64,000 bases of DNA from Populus alba (Eukaryota; Streptophyta; Magnoliopsida; Malpighiales; Salicaceae). The notes below the pieces were generated by a model that did not search any database, was not told the origin of the DNA, and saw only the letters and a list, made by a program, of their open reading frames with translations. Of the stretch, positions 21,901 through 34,318 are shown one piece after another. The position numbers and the translations under genes are program-made. The stretch is from contig NC_133284.1 in NCBI RefSeq assembly GCF_005239225.2, positions 3,191,770 through 3,255,769 on the forward strand, given 5' to 3'. Every line of letters begins with the position of its first letter. Position 1 is the stretch's first letter.

Positions 21901-24900
21901 TTCGCTCTGCTTGTTCCAGAAAGAAGAAATAAGATCTTGCGAGGAGCATGTTAAAAAATTACTTGAAATGACTCCACCTAAAGGGAAAGATTTTCTTCAC
22001 ATGGTTGAGCATATACTAGAACGTGAAAAGAATTGGGTAAGAATATGCTTATCATGTCTCTCTCCCTTTATAGATATCAGATATGCATATCTGTAGCTTA
22101 TGTTGTGAGATGACCTTTGTTTAGAATAATAACCGTTTTCATTCTTTTAGTTGTGGTGGAAACGTGATGGTTGCCCTCCATTTGAAAAACAGCCAATAGA
22201 GAATAAAACAGTCCAAGATGGAGGTAAAAAACGGTATGCAAGTTGGCTGCCTCATTTTTCCTTTCATGCTTGACACTATATACTTTTAGGAATGTGCTCT
22301 AAGAAGGATGCCGAAGACAATAGGATAGCAAGCCACTTGATTAGCATTCTGCTGCCCTTCGAATATTCAAGTGTTTATGCATGGGCTATTTTTTATTGGA
22401 TACATATAATTGGTTATAAAGCCGCATCTGCATCACTAATGAAATAATTAGCTAAAGCTTATAACTTTGAAAACTAAACAGCTAATATGAATTCACAAGC
22501 TCTGATATGTGGTTCCATATGAAAGTCATTTTGCAGTGGTCTACATTGAATTTTTTTATGGTTGATAAAGTTGTAAACACCTCTAATCCTACTTATTTAC
22601 ACCTAGCTTTCTTTTGTGGATTACAATGTTTTTTTTTAAAGAAAAAACAGTGGAAATGTAGTTCTATAATTGCCTACTCATAATCTCAACCAGAAGTTTG
22701 TCTTTTGACCAAGAAAATGAGGGGAAATGTGTGCACAGTGAAACACATTGAGCCCTGCAATGGCATTAATTACATTGATGGCCCTCCAACTCATTATTTG
22801 AAAATCAAATTTAGGACTCCTGTAATTTTTTTTCCCCATTGTATACTTCTTCACCCCTGATGGTTATTTTACATTTCTGCTCAAAGTTTTCATCTATTAT
22901 TCTGAAACATGTGTGCTTCTTAATCCCCAGTAGGCCAAGGTGGAGGCTAGGAAATAAAGAACTCTCTCAATTGTGGAAGTGGGCAGATCAGAATCCGGTT
23001 GGTCTTATTCACTGATTGAGTTGATGTTTACAATATGCAAATGATTTGTCATATGATCATCTCCTTGTCCTGTCATGTTTCATTTAACAGCGAAACTCAT
23101 TGCATTGTGTTCTCGGTATAATGCATTACTGAATTTTTTAATTTATGGCATGATAAATTATATGGATATTTGTGGTCAAAATGCCAAAAAAGCTCATAAT
23201 GATGTGATTGCCCAAATAATTTATAGTTTTTCTTTCCTGTTGTTCTTTTGTGGTGTTATTTGATATTGTGCTCGTTTAATACTTCTAGATCATCAACTTA
23301 ATACAGGTTCTTTTTTTTAACTTCTCCAGAATGCATTGACTGATCCTCAACGTGTTCGAACTCCTGCTATCACAGATTACTGGAAACCATTGGCAGAAGA
23401 TGTAAGCACCCTAATATGCCTTTCCAAGTTAAATTAATAACCTGATATTTATTTTTACTTTTCTTTTATACAGATTTTGACATGTCAGCTATCTGATTAA
23501 GTTTGTTTCTTTACTGAATTTATAGATGGATCCATCAGCTGGAATAGATGCTGAATATCACCACAAGAATAACCGGGTGTGTTTTAGCTCATAGAATTGA
23601 TGTTAGAGCATCATTTTTTTTTCTTTGGATAAAACAGAACTTTTTATTCCATATTTATGGTGGTACTGAGTCATTTTACTTTTTCTATCATTGTGGTTAG
23701 CTACTAGTAATAATATTAAATGTTACTATCTAATATCACTTGTAACGTGGTAATTAATTTTGGAATATATTGTTCTTGGGGCTGAAAAAATAAATTTCTT
23801 GAAGATTAAGGGAATCGGTATAGAAGTTTGATATGGAAACGATTGAAAAGTAAACTATTCTATAAATTCTGGGGAGCATGAAAGACAAAATATAAATTGC
23901 ATAATGGGATATAAATAAGGGTATTAGGATGTTAAAGGGATGTCTTTGAGGAATACTGACCACCTAAACTAGAAGACAATAATGGGTAGCTAGAGAGGTC
24001 TATCATGGATTGAAAAATGAAAAGAGGGAGGGAGGGAGGGAGGGATAAAAGATTTGCGGTATTTTGATTTGAACCTTATTTGATTATGGTCAGTTAATTC
24101 ATATCTTGGAGGGACATTTGCCTGTGCTGCTAAAGGATCCAAGGAGTGGTATCATGATTGGTGTCTTGCCTGTTGCGCCTGACAATTAGGACACTCATGG
24201 TCTTGTGACTAACACATCTTTTTAGTTTCCCGTTAAAAGTGAATACATGGACTCGAGTATAAATGCTCCAATAATTTAGTGAAGAGCTGTTTTGTTGGTA
24301 TCAATCATCCAGCTTAATAAAAGTAAATACATTTGCATGGAATCTGTTTAAACATTGGATCATCCACATCTGCTCTGAGCTTTATGGTCAATTGAGTTGC
24401 ATGTGGCTCCAAGGTTAGTCATTTTAATAAATCATATAATATCTATTTTTTGAGATATGGCCGGGAATGATGAGATAAAGTCATGGATGACCCAAAATTC
24501 TTATACTTGCCCAAGTTGTGATGTGTTGAATTTTATGTCAAAGTAGGAACTTAGTGTGATCTGCTAGCAATAAGCACACACTTCACTGCTCATTTTAGCT
24601 CCTTTTAAAGGTAAACTGTGTTGCTGCAAGCTGAATTGTTGTGACGATTAGTGTGGATTACTGGCCGCAAAAATTATAATTACTTCTGTTGTCCCAGGTT
24701 TATTGCTGGAAAGGTCTTCGTTTCTCTGCTCGGCAGGATTTGGATGGTTTCTCTCGAGTATAATTGCAACCAATTTTTCTAATGTATTTTTTTTTTTCAT
24801 AAAATCTATTGGCTAACAGAATCTATGTGAATTTTGTTGCAGTTTACTGACCATGGTATTGAAGGAGTTGTTCCTTTAGAACTCTTGCCACCGGATGTCC

Positions 24901-25770
24901 GGTCCAAATACCAAGCTAAACCTAATGACAGGTCTAAACGTGCCAAAAAGGATGAGCCAAAGGGTGCTTTACATCAAGTGGAAGATAATCAGGTATCTGT
25001 CTTTAACATAAGCTCTCAAGTTCCATATGGAAATGTGAATTTGTAACAATTTATTTGAACTAGTTTATCTTAATAGAAATAAAAGGTGTTTTGGCTTGCA
25101 ATCATTTGAGAGAATTGATTTGAGTTGTTGGGATTCCAAATAGATTGTTTTAACTGCTTGAAGCTTGAGCGTCTGTCTGTCTAAAAAATTGCAGCTTCCT
25201 AATGAAATTATAAATTCCTATTTATAACCTGCAATAGGCTGATTGACAGAAATGGGTTGACTGTTCTAGTTTTCAGCACGTTGCTTACTGCCACAATAGG
25301 GTGTCTCATGTTGCAAGGGAATCTTATTAATCAGATTCTGGCACTTGGCCTACTCTTTGATGACATGAGATGAGGTTTTTGGAACAAACTAGGACTGTAG
25401 AAAGCTCAAATAATACAGAGAATTACAGGCAGTCTCAAACACTGGTAATCTCTACAAATGTGTTAGGACACTGTTTTCTGGTCTTTAAGCAAGTGTCTTT
25501 TGCTAGATATCAACACCTGCAAGCGAGATTGACGGTGAAGGAATTAGAATTGATCTTGAAGCCTCTGCTGCACCAATGGACACTGATGTCACAGCCACAA
25601 CTGGCAGTGTTTCACAAAGCGGCACTCCAACACCAGATGAACATCAAAAGCAAGGCTCCGACACGGATGGTGGTCAAGAGGCAGGCCAGTTAGAAGCAGA
25701 CGCTGAAGCAGAGGCAGGGATGATAGATGGAGAGACAGATGCAGAGGTAGATTTAGAAGCAGTTGGCTGA
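15934..25770 (+). CDS. THO1: THO complex subunit 1 (THO1/HPR1)
   Basis: Nuclear THO/TREX subunit that couples transcription to mRNA packaging and export; in plants it also affects small-RNA production and immunity. Coding exons: 15934-15936, 16268-16351, 16470-16544, 16649-16742, 17897-18042, 18183-18254, 18759-18831, 18919-18984, 19096-19142, 19729-19797, 19895-20020, 20113-20178, 20305-20346, 21920-22036, 22151-22233, 22931-22997, 23330-23401, 23526-23576, 24698-24757, 24843-24992, 25507-25770. They join in frame to 608 residues, close to Arabidopsis HPR1 (about 600). Exon 1 carries only the ATG. Conserved family blocks include QPGPVETFALKTVQEFI, QDENQLLENMLRTLLQELV and TDPQRVRTPAITDYWKPLAE. 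The tail after about residue 540 is acidic and low-complexity. Introns 4, 13 and 18 exceed 1 kb; intron 13 (20347-21919) holds several short open frames with no recognisable product. Confidence 0.94.
24024..24045. repeat. (GGGA)n microsatellite in THO1 intron 18
   Basis: Five successive GGGA units form a purine run inside the intron between exons at 23576 and 24698. Confidence 0.8.
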
Positions 25771-28700
25771 TCATGGGGCGGGTTTTCACTCCCGCAATAC
25801 TGGGTATCTAAGTTGCTTTTGCAAAAGAAAGTACCAATAGACTCTGATCTAAATACAGTGGGCTTTGTATTTACGTTGAATCATTACACTTAGCAGTAGT
25901 TCAGACCCCTATCGCCCCATCAGTTTTGTTTAGTCTGATTAGTTCAGCTGCAACAATTCTCATTTGTTCTTACAAAGCTTTCTTTCCTTTGCAAAAAGAA
26001 AAGGGAAATAGCCAAATTATAAATTTTAATGTGGCCTCCAAAATGCTATTGGTCCTGTCCTTTGATTTTTCCGAGTGAATTCATCAAATAAAAATTGATT
26101 TTTTTTAATGCCTGTAGAGGTATTATTTGTCAGGGGAACTTCTCTTTAGCGATTTAACACGAAAAATAGGGTATCTGGACATGAACGGGGATCCTGCTGT
26201 CTGTTTGATCTCTGCATCAGGTACCAAATATTGCTCTTCGTTTTAGTACTACATATTTAAAGTTGCTAGGCGAGTCTTTAAGGATTATTCTGTATTACTC
26301 TCTAATACATGGAAGGGTTTGAAACTAGATTTTGAGACTCAAACTGTGTTTGTTTGATTATTAATTAAATAATTATCTAAATTTAAAAAATTAAATTGTT
26401 ATGGAAAGCTCTAAGAATGATTTACGTTAGTCTCTAGCATTTTTTTTTTTTTTTCTATAATCACACAATACAACATCTAAAACTTCATTCCTCTTATACT
26501 ACTTGGAAGCTCCTACGTCTAATAAGAAAACTTGTTTTGCATATGTTTGTGCTTCTCAAATCCAGTTTTCCCATCCTCCAATCTATTCAACAGCTATAGA
26601 AAAAGAGATGATTCTTGCGGGGTTTTAATTGGACCTCATCAAACATGTAGGCCAATTACAAGAAATCAAGAAAATTATCTATCCTACTTTAAAGCAATCT
26701 TTTTTAGTCCAAGCTTTATTTCCATGAAAGATGTTTTGTTTGGAGATTGCTCCAGGGTTCTAAATGTTAAGGCAGGATTCTGAAATTAACTTTGTTGAAT
26801 AAGTGAAGGATTTGAACTCAAAAACGTTCTTCCTTTCTTTTATGGAGAGTACAATTTTGATTATAGTTCATTGTTTTATATGGTTGGAAATCATGCAATG
26901 TTTTCGTCCTCTCTCTCTGATTTTTCTTTAATATTGATCCCCAGAATGTTTCCATTGGTATCCCAATTTACAAGGACCTGTATGCATGAAATCAAGTAAT
27001 AATCATAGAAAAAGGGAGATTCGAATTCAAATTTAATTTTATATATATATATGTTGCAATAGAGAAAAGATGTGGCTATCAATTAAGCTAAATGCTTTTA
27101 CCAATACCAAATTCAGTGAGGTGGAAGATTTAGAGCTAGTCCATTTATAGATACGAAACCCAAAGCAACATCATGCTGATGATTTTTTGGGTGAAATTGA
27201 TGTCTTTCTTCTTTAATTTTGGACATGATAACAATTTATGACGACTTGTCTAGCTCAAAATCGCATGCATTTTCATGGTGAGGACAAAAGGCAAGTAATA
27301 TCAACTTAAACATCCCATGTTGTTTTGATTTTGAGTGGACTATAAGGAATGGAGGAGGATATAGTGTTTATCCATATGTTTTTCTTTAAACTTTGATATG
27401 GTTTTGTTTGTGGACAATTTATTAAACTCGGAATTTGCTGCATTTTTTCCAGAAAAAGACAAGTCTAGCAATGTCACCGATCTCAAGCCTTTAAATTCAT
27501 GTGGACTGTAGAGATCGGAAGACAATTCGATTGTGTCATGCACAATTCTTAATGATATCCTAAAAAATCTAGATAAGTTAGAAATAAGGTTTATGGGTTA
27601 TACAGTGGACTGATTTTTTTAATTATAACAGTTTTGATTATTTTTTTATAGATAAAGTGGCTGGTAAATAGTGTCTAGTGAATTAAAATAACTGATAATA
27701 AGTTGTTGATGCCTAGTAAGCCGAGATGGCTAGAAACTGAAACTTGTAAAATATCATCTTTTGGTAAATATAAAGATTCTTAGATACTTAAATAAGTATT
27801 TTTGTAAAGAGAAAAAGTAAAATGATATTTTAGATGGATAAATATTAAAAATATGTATGCAAAAAATATTGAGAATAAAGAGATTGTAAATCTTAATTTT
27901 AGAGGATTCATGAGGTATTTATAGTCAATAAGTTATTTTTTTTTTATGGAGAGAAGGTGATGAAGTGTAATTTTACCTTAATAATATCTCTTACATATGC
28001 ATTGATAATGGATAAATATCCCTTATACAAGCATTAATAAGATAAAAATATTGAATTAATTAAACAATATCCCAAAAAAATGCTGGGTTCAGACAAGTTA
28101 CATGAGCATATTATGAATGAAAAATGAGCTCAGACATATTGTTTGAGCCTGTGGTAGTTAAGCTCGAGCGCGTGCCCGAGGCCATAAAAGATGTTAGCTT
28201 GGAGCTCAGCATGAGTGCCAGACATGCTAGCACCCAAGGTATTTGGGTGGTGGGTTCCATGTTTTTTAGGTGATTAGTCTCCGAGCAGTACCGATCACTC
28301 AATAAAATTTAGATTTATAGCCAAAATATCCAAGTTTAATTATGAATTTATGGTGGCTAATCAAAGTTGATAATGATGCGAACTAATTATGATTGTTACT
28401 AGGCTTAATTCTTTAATTTATAACTTCTTTAATAAAGGATGGTGAAATAAGAGTTTTACATAAAGATTTTTTTTTTAGATTTTACACATTCTTCCTCGCC
28501 TTAGTTTTAATATCTTTCTTTTCACTTTAAACTTTTGTTTTCTTTCAAAATCTAGAGTTTAGATTCATTTTGTTAAAAAATGATGAATGTAAAGACCTTA
28601 ATAGTCTATTCTAGAAACATTTTTCACAAACTTGAATAATTTTTTCAGCTAAAAAACTTTAGATTTAGGACTAAAAAATTCAGGTTTAATTATGGATTTA

Positions 28701-29420
28701 TGGTGGTTAATCAAAATTGTTAATAATAGAAATTATTCTAGTTGTTGTGAAGATTATTACAAACATTCTACTGGCACAAAATAAGGAGCAATGAACCTTT
28801 AAAGATAAATAATTTATTTTTGACAACAATAAAAATTTTATTATTTTAAAGTATTTCAATAAACAAATATTCTTTCAAGTTTTAATTCAAACATATATAT
28901 TTTATATTATTAGTATGCATGATACAACTTTTAATCTAATATCAATTGTAGTTTTGAATATATATTTAACATGTATTCTAAAATTTTATTATTATATATG
29001 TGTTGAAAACATGTTTGTCATAATTAAAGAAAAACTTAATTTTTAAATTTACCGTGATGAAAAGAATTACTCTAATATTGAGCAATAAAACACGAACCCT
29101 AATTACTATATTGGAGAAATAAATTTCAAGAATCCAAATATGGATAGCATCACAAAGTGGTAGCGAGAAGGATAAATGCTCAACCGCAGCACAATAAATG
29201 AACATGAGGTTTTGGAGGAACATTTCACCTGGACACCAACAAATAAATATTAGTCGGTGCCATTTCGGTCCAATCCCAATTTTCTTACAACAACCTGGGA
29301 CAATTTGCATCATCATCATCATACAAGTCCCCGGAGTTTGTCAAAACCTCGGAACCACACAAACTGCAGAAACTCTGTGGCTCTTGTCTTCTTGTACTAA
29401 AGGCAACTCACCCATCCTTG
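25771..29420. other. Intergenic region between THO1 and the LNK-like gene
   Basis: The first few hundred bases are the THO1 3' UTR. The rest is AT-rich with no gene I can support. The segment 28120-28300 is clearly more GC-rich than its surroundings (AAGCTCGAGCGCGTGCCCGA near 28160) and may be a fragment of a transposable element. A direct repeat brackets 28308-28715. A moderately GC-rich stretch at 29150-29440 contains a short CAT run but no recognisable gene. Confidence 0.5.
28308..28715. repeat. Imperfect direct repeats 350 bp apart
   Basis: About 55 bp at 28308 and at 28658 share TTTAGATTTA and then TTTAATTATGRATTTATGGTGG with flanking similarity. They may be the ends or internal repeats of an old inserted element. 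Confidence 0.55.
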
Positions 29421-29458
29421 ACACCAGCTAACACTGTACTAGATCCCTGCTCAATGCA

Positions 29459-29742
29459 ACGTGTCAAGATCAAAGACATTGCATGTTGCCACGTGTACCC
29501 CCAAAAGCCCATCAGGGAAGCGATACGTGGGGTCACTGGAAGCCATCCACGCAAACGACCAAGCTAGCCACGTCCACCATTGCAGGTAGAGAGCTTTGGC
29601 CTCTTATTAAAAAAGAAGGGTATTTAACTATTTTTGCTCGAGAAAGGAAAAGTCTTCAAAGGGGATTACTTTACTTGGACGCATCACAAGCAGAACACCA
29701 GGACCATGATTTCTAATTTGGTGGGTCCAGATTCTGATACGT
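29459..29742. promoter_or_regulatory. Cluster of five ACGT-core elements upstream of the LNK-like gene
   Basis: ACGTGTC at 29459, a palindromic G-box CACGTG at 29490-29495, ACGTGG at 29525, CCACGTCC around 29570 and ACGTGG at 29739. ACGT cores bind plant bZIP and bHLH factors (HY5, PIF, ABF classes). The set lies about 150-450 bp upstream of the probable transcribed leader of a light/clock co-regulator gene. Binding is inferred from motifs. Confidence 0.5.
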
Positions 29743-30811
29743 GGACCAATGAGAGTACAGATTTTGATGGAGGTTCTCAGCCACAAATCTCAACTTAAGT
29801 TTTCAGCCACTACTCACTTTCTCTCTCTACACAAGTTAGCCTCACTTTCTCTCTCCCTACTCTGCAAACTATATTACTATAAGGTGCTGCAAAGGAAAAC
29901 AGGGCCGCCTCTGTTTTACATCTAGCGAAAAGCACTAATCTTTTTCCAAGGCAACAAAAAACTCCATCAAAGTTTGTATTTTTTTTATCGTTTCTTTGCT
30001 GTTCTTATCATCTGGGCTGCTTCATTTCTCTATATTAGCAACTGGGTCTTGGTCATTCTCTTAATCAAAACGCACCACCCAACAATCTCAAGGTTTTCTT
30101 CTTCTTCTTTTGATGCTTGTTGTGTATATTTAGTTCGGTTTATAGTGTCAAAGTTCTAGTCTTTGGCTTGTGAGATATTTATGCATGTTATGATGAATAT
30201 GTGTTTGTGGGTGATTACTTTTGTTTGATTTTCAAAATTTTTCTCTTTGTTTTGTTGATTGTATTTATATGATTCTTACTCATGATTTGAAGTTTGAATT
30301 CTTTAGTATAATTACTTTAAGCCTCTTCAATTTGTTGGTGGATTATGATTTTTTTTTTTTGAGGTCTTTGGGTTGATTTTTATGCTATGTGGTCTTGGTT
30401 GTTCTGTTTGGTTGATAAATTATGATACTTTGTCTATGTGTTGATATTCTATCAGTTTTTAAGTTTTTGGTTGGTGGGAAGTGAAAGGAACTGGAATAAT
30501 CAAAATCATTAGTTGCAGTTCACTTGCTTATTTCTAGTTTTAAGGTAGAACCTGCAGCTCCACTTAACTGATGAAGTTAAAGATTCAGGCTTGTATTGTT
30601 TGATAAAACAAGTTCTTCGCAATTGTTTGTGATTGTGTTCAAAATCTTGGATTTAGTAATAAAATTAGGTGTACTCTTTGATATTGAATTAGATATGAAC
30701 TGTTTGTATTGTTTGGCTTTTCTACTTTTATTAGATTTTTTTTTATCTTTATGGTACCTTTTTTGACAAATGAGGATTGTTTTCTTTTCTTTTTTATGCA
30801 GATAAAATCTC

Positions 30812-33800
30812 ATGGAGTGGTATTCTGGAAGTGGTATTGATGATTTTGTGGTTCCAGAGGATCGAGAAGTATATGATAGGCTTCCATCACCAGAGAGTTG
30901 GTCGAAATGGTGTGCAGATGCATCAGAAAGTCACGAGTTTTCTAACAAACGCTTTCTTATGGATTCAAAATTGACTGGGGAAGAACTCAAATTCAATGGT
31001 GAAATTTTGAGCAAAGAAGTTGAAAGTTTCTACAATGGTAAAGATCAGTCAAGTGGTTCAAGCATCAGTGGAAGATTATCTGAAGAGTCACTTCCCCAGA
31101 CTGCTCTTTCATGTGACCAGCCAGATTACCAGCTTGATGATCTTTCAGAAATCGAACAGCTGGATGAATTTTTCCTGTACAAGCGTAACTTCTGGGATTA
31201 ATTTAATGCCTTTAAGAAATCATGTAGAATCAAATGTGCTGTAGCTTGTCATATTGATTAGCAGCATGCTCGGACACCCCATGGAAATCGAATGCTCCCT
31301 TAGTTGTGTGCGCTAAAACACTACTATCCATCATGACAAAATGGTTAGAATTCCTGGTTCCTACAAATGGATTATACCAGTATTTGCGGTGATGGCACCT
31401 ATCTTTGTGCCACCTTCATTATATGGCAATCTCTTGTGCCTGCAGAGCTACATGTGACATAATAGAGCCATTCAATATCCATGGGGTGCCCAACATCTCC
31501 CTACATGTGGTTGTTATTTCTATGAAATATGATGCTTCCTTGTTAATCTTATTAATATTTTCTCATTTCCATTTGTTGCAGGAGTTCCTTTCTCGAGGAT
31601 CTACCCAGGAATGAAAATCTTAACGGCTCGTTTTGCTTTTCTGCTGAAGCAGAATGTGGCATGGCATCTGCTGACAATCGCTTCACAGACACAATGTCAG
31701 ATTTGCAAAGTATCTCGAATGATGCACATGGCATGGGAAGCTCAAAGTATCTCAAAACACATGCATTTTCTCCATCATTAAGTTGGGAGGAAGGTGAAGT
31801 TGCTGCTTCACACTTCAATCAATGCAACTCAGACCAAAAGGATTTGGCACTGGTAAAGGTGAGATTTTCCATCTCTTTATTACCTTTAATTCAATGATTG
31901 GCCATATCTTTTTCACAAATTTCCTATAATGAAATTCATGGTTCATACTAAATCTTTGATAAGCTTTAAAGACCCTAGCCCTGTGCCTGTACTTGTTTCT
32001 TGGATGAAGAGAGGGTTTTATTGTTGTAGGTATACATGCATATGCACATTTTTTTATTCTCTGTGGACCTAGCACAATTTAATCCATAGTTCTGTATGAG
32101 CTTTTTGATTTGGGTTTAGAAAAAATATTGTTTTTTTTTTTTTTTTCCCTTTTCCTTCGCCTATCTTAACAATAATATTGACTAGGTTCTTTCATTTCTT
32201 GCTTATGAAGATATCCATTTTAATCATTCTAGGAGAATGACTTCTTTTACTTTCGTCTTTGGCAACACAGAGAATTCAGCTCTGCTTGTTGCTGGGATAC
32301 ATTCTATGTAAAATTTGTTTGTTGTATCCTGAACATAGGGGGCGTTTAAATTCACAAGGGTGGAGTCTAATTTCATGCACCTATCATGGACATATTTGGA
32401 CGAGACATCATCAAAGAAACCACAGGCACAAGGGTGGAGTCTAATTTCATGCACCTATCATGGACATATTTGGACGAAACATCATCAAAGAAACCACAGG
32501 CACGTGGAATTAGGCTCCAGCCTTGTTTAGACCTGACCTAGATTTTGTTGTTTGTTGTCACACCAGTGTGTCTCCAGACATGAAAATTAGACACAATCAC
32601 CTGCAAATTATGCCCATCAGATGAGAATGGGGCCAGTCAAGGCCTCAGTGTCTTAGGCCTGCCATCATCTCAGCTAATTGTGATATAAATACTAATTGGT
32701 TATGACCATAGCATGCTTTCTATATTCTTTTGGAAATTTTATTTCATCAATTTTTTGTATGAGTCAACATTTGTTTCATCATGTTTTGTTTGCTCATATA
32801 CTGGTACTAGCTATATTTATACACTTGGCTTATATTTCCTTCAAGAAACTCCTTTCTCAAAACATGCTTAGCCTACATCGACTCCAAACACCCATGCCAT
32901 TGAACAATGGGTTGAATTTCTAAAAACTTTTTCTGGTGTAGTCTGGAAAATTAATAACCTTATATGTCGGTTGTCCCTTTTTTGCATAACAGTAGATCTT
33001 AGGTAGCATTCTGCTTTCATCTATATACACATACTGCCTGTGACGAATAGCGAGAGAGTAGAGAGAAATGCATGGACAGATGCCTATCCAATGAAGATTT
33101 TTAGTTTGTGAGACTTGCAAGTTCAACTAATCATGGTAATGTTTTTTCTAGGCATCGCTGGTTAATGTCTTGGTCCCTTCTGAGCATGATAGTATGATTG
33201 GACTTGTTGACGAGGAAACATCTCTTCAACAATCTGCGCTACAGGAGCTTGAAATGGTTATGGCCCAGGTATAACACAACATCCTAAGAGCCCCCTTTTT
33301 TTAACAAGCAAAACCAAATCCTAATGATTTTTTTTTTCTTTTCAGTTAAATGATAAGACTAGAATTTGCTTTCGTGATGCCTTGTACCGGCTGGCCAGCA
33401 ATTCAAAGCAACATCCAATAAAACAGGACCAAAATGGAGACCTGTCCATGGAAACACCGGGTACTGGTGAAGATGAGAAAATGGGGTACTTGCACAATAT
33501 TTGCCTAATGCTTATAATCTTTCTATGCTTATCCCACTTTTTTTTTTTTTAATTAGAATGCTTATCTCATTATAATTTAAGGCCTCAATATTTTAAGGTT
33601 GTTCTCGTAAACTGATTTGCTGTCAAGTACTGACAATCAAAATAGAAGTATATCTGGAAATGGGTTGATGACCAGAGCTCTTATCTCTGTTAGTCTCCAA
33701 CTGATCCTGAGAATTTGTTATATATGTATCAGCTGTTAATCGGTAAGCGTACCCTGAACTTTTTTGGTAAATGGTTGACATTAGCTATCTTCACATATAC

Positions 33801-34318
33801 CACTTTCATGTTGCTCTCATATCAATTAGGATTCAACATTAATAGCATCTGGAAGTAATTACATAAAGTGCCAACTCCCATTTAAATCTCTGCAAACAAA
33901 AACAAATGCATCACATCAGTGGTATTTGGGTGATCAAGCATCTGTTGAGTTCCATTTACTTCACTGCATATGTCCTTGTATAATGCATTGGTAATCGAGC
34001 CATCTTGATAAGAAAGTGAGCTTCATGTTCAGGTCTGGTGGAAAGACGACAATCGAAATGGAGACCAACGCCATTGACAGAGCCATTGCAAATCTCATGT
34101 TCTGTAAGATGGACCTAAACATACGAGATTTTCCTGTCTCCGCACCAGTAAATTCCAAGCAAGGAATTTCCAGAGAAACAAAACCCCTAAATTGCCGCTG
34201 GAACGAGCCTCAAGGCCACGATCTCCCTTCCTATCCAAGTTTCCGAGGTGATGCTGAGGTTCCAATCCTTGGTCATGGATATCGACAGATAAGAGCAAAT
34301 CCAGGCAAGCATATGTGA
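30812..34318 (+). CDS. LNK3/LNK4-like clock and light co-regulator
   Basis: Five coding exons (30812-31176, 31582-31858, 33152-33268, 33346-33485, 34033-34318) join in frame to 394 residues. A 5'-UTR intron is likely, with its acceptor at 30800-30801 and a possible donor near 30092. Blocks matching the LNK3/LNK4 family are LPSPESWSKW (24-33), EIEQLDEFFLSSFLEDLP (113-130), a helix-forming segment LQELEMVMAQLNDKTRICF (from about 245), and METNAIDRAIANLMFCKM (310-326). LNK proteins lack known enzymatic domains; they bind MYB-like REVEILLE factors and connect light with evening clock genes. The protein is longer than Arabidopsis LNK3/4 (under 300 residues). The related X-ray-induced XRI1 proteins share some of these blocks, so an XRI1-like assignment remains possible. 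If intron 1 of the coding region is retained, translation stops soon after, at 31201. Confidence 0.75.
32353..32500. repeat. Near-perfect 74-bp tandem duplication in a LNK-like intron
   Basis: Units 32353-32426 and 32427-32500 differ by a single base (CGAGACATCA versus CGAAACATCA). The duplication is recent and lies in the 1.3-kb intron 31859-33151. Confidence 0.9.
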
